Assembly (NCBI GenBank): GCA_937891475.1
Contig: CALATC010000243.1
Location: forward strand, 1 to 8,724
Length of the DNA: 8,724 nucleotides
Direction of reading: 5' to 3'
Source: an uncultured Granulicatella sp.
GTDB taxonomy: Bacteria > Bacillota > Bacilli > Lactobacillales > Aerococcaceae
The first letter of the stretch is position 1, and the number at the start of each line of letters is the position of its first letter. The translations under genes were made by a program, and so were the position numbers. Positions 5,837 to 8,724 of the stretch are shown here, piece after piece. Below the pieces are notes generated by a model. The model was not told where the DNA came from, searched no databases, and worked only from the letters and a program-made list of their open reading frames with translations.

Positions 5837-7138
5837 TTATGAACGACGCATTAATAATTTTCTCTTCCATTCCATTACTTTTGGTGCAACATCTTGGAAC
5901 ATTGTAAACCAGAAGCGATTAATCGGTAAATCAAATTCTCCAATATACTCCACTAATGTTGGATCAAAGGATTGTTTGAATTTTGTAATTCCTGTATGAT
6001 CTTCTGCATTACTTGAAACACCAAACATATCATAGTGGCGAATACCTTTTTCATCATACAGCTGTTGCATAATCCATGTTTGTAAAGCTTTATTCGCATT
6101 TAACCCAGCATCATCTGTAATATTCGCTCCATATAAATAATAAGCAGTATCTTTATAGGTAGCTACAAATGCTCCACTTAACACTTTTCCATTTGGATAT
6201 TCATTACATAAGGAATCTAATTCAATTACTTCTTGTTCATATTTTGCAATATTTTTCAATAAGCTTTCTCTTTGATTCAATAGGTTTGTTCTCTTTTTCT
6301 CATTTTGAGTACTTTCAACTTGAGAAGCGATTTTTTCTACTTCGGCTTTAGCTTGGTGAATTCTATTTTCTGTCGATTCTTTTGCAACATGATAATCAAT
6401 TTTAGCAAAATATAAATCCATCATATCGTGAGCATGTAATGTTTCATAAATCGTTGTTAGATATTCTTTACTTCTTGCAATATATTGATCGCGTTCAGCA
6501 GTAATACGATTTAATACTTCATAATCGTCAATATCTTCAATCGTTCCTTTATAACAAACAACTCCACGTTTTTGCGCCATTGTAACTTTATATCTTTCTT
6601 TAGAAGAGAAAGTATCTAAAATTCCTTTTCCTTTATCTTCTAATTCAACTATCATTGTCATTCTTGGCTGAATTCCATCAAACCCTAAATCTAGTGGTTG
6701 ACTCACAAATCCTGCTTCTAACAATAATTGGCGAATCGTTTCTTGATTGATACCATCTTCTACAATTGAAAAGTCATTTAATCGTTCTCTCCACATAATT
6801 TCTGGGTCGATTTTCAATCCAAATGCTCGTTTTTGATTTAAATATGCTTTCAAAGTTTTAATGACTTCTTTAAATTGTTCTGAGTTATGATAATCCGTAA
6901 CAATCCCTCTTGGAGCATACGCTAAATATCTTTTTACTACTGGAAGTACACGATATAAAATCATCGTTGCTGCAACTGGTTCATCTTGGTCATTCATTAC
7001 AAAAAGAATGTCATTACTCCATTCTCCTCTTGTTTTCACTTCTCCCCATTCCGGAGTTTGAAAAAGAGTACAGTTTCCTTGAGTTTGTAAAAACTCATGA
7101 TATTCTGTTATAGAATTTCTCATATCTTTAATATACAT
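5837..7138 (-). CDS. FemABX-family peptidoglycan cross-bridge aminoacyltransferase
   Basis: This 433-residue cytoplasmic enzyme would add amino acids from aminoacyl-tRNA to the lysine of the lipid-linked peptidoglycan precursor, building the interpeptide bridge. Evidence: FQTPEWGEVK near the N-terminus (26-35), a charged helical-hairpin coiled coil (about 250-308) inserted in the second acyltransferase-like domain, as in FemA/FemX/MurM, and the C-terminal family signature DMFGVSSN (370-377), GITKFKQSFDP (383-393), EYIGEFDLP (397-405). Length is normal and nothing is broken. The ATG at 7136-7138 is chosen because AGAGGAAG precedes it; the frame extends to 7180 from a GTG without a comparable site and across the promoter region. 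The exact residue it adds (Ala, Ser, Gly or another) cannot be read from sequence, so no gene symbol is given. It is a single-gene transcription unit between glnA and the EET locus. Confidence 0.92.
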   Translation of the reverse strand: MYIKDMRNSITEYHEFLQTQGNCTLFQTPEWGEVKTRGEWSNDILFVMNDQDEPVAATMILYRVLPVVKRYLAYAPRGIVTDYHNSEQFKEVIKTLKAYLNQKRAFGLKIDPEIMWRERLNDFSIVEDGINQETIRQLLLEAGFVSQPLDLGFDGIQPRMTMIVELEDKGKGILDTFSSKERYKVTMAQKRGVVCYKGTIEDIDDYEVLNRITAERDQYIARSKEYLTTIYETLHAHDMMDLYFAKIDYHVAKESTENRIHQAKAEVEKIASQVESTQNEKKRTNLLNQRESLLKNIAKYEQEVIELDSLCNEYPNGKVLSGAFVATYKDTAYYLYGANITDDAGLNANKALQTWIMQQLYDEKGIRHYDMFGVSSNAEDHTGITKFKQSFDPTLVEYIGEFDLPINRFWFTMFQDVAPKVMEWKRKLLMRRS

Positions 7139-7170
7139 CTCTAACTTCCTCTCAACTATTGTCACTAAAC

Positions 7171-7199
7171 AGTATGACACTTCTACAATGGATTGTCAA
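7171..7199 (-). promoter_or_regulatory. Promoter of the FemABX-family gene
   Basis: TTGACA (7194-7199, perfect) and CATACT (7171-7176) are separated by 17 bp. The leader would be about 25-30 nt. An inverted repeat TGTCA-N10-TGACA (7160-7179) overlaps the -10 box and probable start site. Confidence 0.75.
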
Positions 7200-7251
7200 A
7201 AAATGTTAGAATAGTAGATTAGAATTCTCTTCCTAAAAATTAACAAGCATC

Positions 7252-7277
7252 AAAAAAGCCAAGTTTTCGCTCGGCTT
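7252..7277 (-). terminator. Rho-independent terminator after glnA
   Basis: An 8-bp stem (7270-7277 with 7256-7263, one G-U pair) with a six-base CGAAAA loop is followed by six T on the minus strand. It starts 9 bp after the glnA stop codon and ends the glnRA operon. Confidence 0.9.
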
Positions 7278-7286
7278 CTCTTTCTT

Positions 7287-8621
7287 CTAAAATAGTTTTA
7301 AATATTGATCTAATTCCCATTGTGTGACTTGCGAACGATACGCTGCCCATTCGAATTTCTTCGCTTCTACAAAGTTACTATAGATGTGTCCACCTAATGC
7401 GTCTTTTACAACAGTATCAGATTTTAAGCAATCAATCGCTTCTGCTAAGCTACTTGGAAGATCATCGATTCCTACTTCTTTTCTTTCAGCAGTTGACATC
7501 GCATAAATATTACGATCCACTGGAGCAGGAACTGGTAATTTTTCACGAATCCCTTCTAAACCAGCACGTAAAATAGCTGCCATTGCTAAATAAGGATTTG
7601 CCGCTGGATCCACACTTCTTAATTCAATTCGAGTAGAAAGTCCTCTTGCTTCAGGAATACGAATTAATGGAGAACGGTTTTGAGCTGACCATGCAATATA
7701 AACAGGCGCTTCATAACCAGGCACTAAACGTTTATAAGAGTTAACTGTTGGATTACAAATGGCTGTTAATGCTTTCGCATGTTTCATAACACCTGCAATG
7801 AAATAACGACAAGTATCGCTTAATTGTTGTTCACCGTTTGGATCATAGAAGGCATTATTTCCTTCTTTATCAAATAATGATAAGTTAAAGTGCATCCCAC
7901 TACCTGCAATTCCAAATACTGGTTTTGGCATGAAGGTTGCATGCAATCCATGTTTGCGAGCAATTGTTTTAACCACTAATTTGAAAGTTTGAATATTATC
8001 ACACGCCGCTACTGCAGAAGCATATTTCCAGTCAATTTCGTGTTGCCCTGGTGCTACTTCATGGTGACTTGCTTCAATATCGAATCCAATTTTTTCTAAT
8101 TCTAGTACGATTTCACGACGACATTCTTCCCCTAAGTCAACTGGAGCTAAATCGAAATAACTTCCTTGGTCATTTCCTTCAAGCGTTGGTTCTCCATTTT
8201 CATCTAATTTGAATAAGAAGAATTCTGGTTCTGGTCCTAAATTAAAATGAGAAAATCCTAACTCTTCCATTTCATGTAAAATTCGTTTTAAGTTTGAACG
8301 AGGATCGCCCGCAAATGGAGTTCCATCTGGTTTATATACATCACAAATTAAGCGAGCGATTGTTCCGTGTTTACTACTCCAAGGGAATACCACCCATGTA
8401 TCCAAATCTGGATATAAATACATATCACTTTCTTCAATACGTACAAATCCTTCAATAGATGAGCCATCGAACATCATTTTGTTTGATAATACTTTTTTCA
8501 ATTGAGTAATTGGTACTTCTACATTTTTAATTGTTCCTAAAATGTCTGTAAAAATCAAACGTAAATAACGAACGTCCATTTCCTCTACTTGTCTTAAAAT
8601 TTCTTCTTGTGTGATTGCCAT
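7287..8621 (-). CDS. glnA: Glutamine synthetase, type I (GSI-alpha)
   Basis: This 444-residue enzyme makes glutamine from glutamate, ammonia and ATP as a cytoplasmic dodecamer. Signatures in order: FDGSSIEGF (51-59), metal ligands in GPEPEFFLF (129-137), [11 protein letters not shown] (185-195), [16 protein letters not shown] (233-248, His244), [13 protein letters not shown] (294-306 with the Glu304 flap), NRSP (315-318) and RIELRS (331-336). Length and the absence of the adenylylation-loop tyrosine region of GSI-beta place it in the alpha type of Bacillota. Arg61 matches the Bacillus subtilis residue linked to glutamine feedback inhibition, the state that signals to GlnR. The ATG at 8619-8621 follows GGGGTGGAG at short spacing. 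It lies 12 bp after the glnR stop codon, so it is co-transcribed with glnR. The promoter and GlnR operator would be upstream of glnR, beyond the window. Confidence 0.98.
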   Translation of the reverse strand: MAITQEEILRQVEEMDVRYLRLIFTDILGTIKNVEVPITQLKKVLSNKMMFDGSSIEGFVRIEESDMYLYPDLDTWVVFPWSSKHGTIARLICDVYKPDGTPFAGDPRSNLKRILHEMEELGFSHFNLGPEPEFFLFKLDENGEPTLEGNDQGSYFDLAPVDLGEECRREIVLELEKIGFDIEASHHEVAPGQHEIDWKYASAVAACDNIQTFKLVVKTIARKHGLHATFMPKPVFGIAGSGMHFNLSLFDKEGNNAFYDPNGEQQLSDTCRYFIAGVMKHAKALTAICNPTVNSYKRLVPGYEAPVYIAWSAQNRSPLIRIPEARGLSTRIELRSVDPAANPYLAMAAILRAGLEGIREKLPVPAPVDRNIYAMSTAERKEVGIDDLPSSLAEAIDCLKSDTVVKDALGGHIYSNFVEAKKFEWAAYRSQVTQWELDQYLKLF

Positions 8622-8633
8622 CTTTCTCCACCC

Positions 8634-8723
8634 CTATAATAATTTCTCTTGTCCAGATAATCTTCCAATATGCATAATTTCGTTATATAAAATTCGTCGA
8701 ACATCTTCATCCGTTAATCCATC
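8634..8723 (-). CDS. glnR: GlnR nitrogen repressor (C-terminal 29 residues, runs off the right edge)
   Basis: An open frame enters from the right edge and stops at TAG 8634-8636. The visible tail contains LTDEDVRRILYNEIM followed by HIGRLSGQ. It resembles the C-terminal tail of the MerR-type regulator GlnR, the part that senses feedback-inhibited glutamine synthetase. Its position directly upstream of glnA, with a 12-bp gap, is the standard glnRA arrangement. GlnR represses glnRA and ammonium uptake genes under nitrogen excess. The DNA-binding domain is outside the window, so the call rests on the tail and on context. Confidence 0.83.
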   Translation of the reverse strand, partial: DGLTDEDVRRILYNEIMHIGRLSGQEKLL

Positions 8724-8724
8724 A

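Noticed and set aside
7139..7286. GlnR/TnrA box between glnA and the cross-bridge enzyme gene
   Set aside because: The only candidate inverted repeat has a 10-base rather than 7-base spacer.
1..8724. CRISPR array, insertion sequence, tRNA or rRNA
   Set aside because: No regularly spaced direct repeats, transposase frame, flanking inverted repeats or cloverleaf-like segment was seen on either strand.

Overview
The window is low-GC, AT-rich DNA with good AGGAGG-type ribosome binding sites, and every gene I can support lies on the minus strand. Protein content (GlnR/GlnA pair, FemABX-type peptidoglycan enzyme, flavin-based extracellular electron transfer genes) points to a Gram-positive Bacillota, most likely of the order Lactobacillales (an Enterococcus/Carnobacterium/Granulicatella-like lineage). 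The genus cannot be fixed by eye.

Layout in the direction of transcription (right to left). (1) 8634-8723: 3' end of glnR, followed 12 bp later by glnA (7287-8621), the usual glnRA nitrogen operon, closed by a terminator at 7252-7277. (2) 5837-7138: a FemABX-family peptidoglycan cross-bridge aminoacyltransferase with its own promoter and terminator. (3) 5701 down to the left edge: an extracellular electron transfer (EET, 'FLEET') locus consisting of eetB, ndh2, dmkB, pplA, fmnB (apbE type) and the first 53 codons of dmkA. No stretch longer than 200 bp lacks a gene. The largest gaps (1914-2109, 7139-7286 and 5702-5836) hold promoters and terminators.

How the EET genes work together, from the Listeria monocytogenes model: the membrane NADH dehydrogenase Ndh2 passes electrons from NADH to a dedicated demethylmenaquinone made by DmkA (DHNA prenyltransferase) using the polyprenyl diphosphate from DmkB. 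EetB is a membrane protein required downstream of the quinone. FmnB, an extracytoplasmic lipoprotein FMN transferase, covalently flavinylates the lipoprotein PplA, which carries electrons to iron or other external acceptors.

What differs from the textbook locus: PplA is short, with one FMN-binding domain and one SGAT flavinylation site; no eetA is present next to eetB; and the locus is cut into several transcription units by hairpin terminators, one of which sits so close to dmkB that no promoter fits between them. I found no mobile elements, CRISPR arrays, tRNA or rRNA genes, and nothing that amounts to a wholly new system. The window is best read as a reduced or rearranged variant of a known one.
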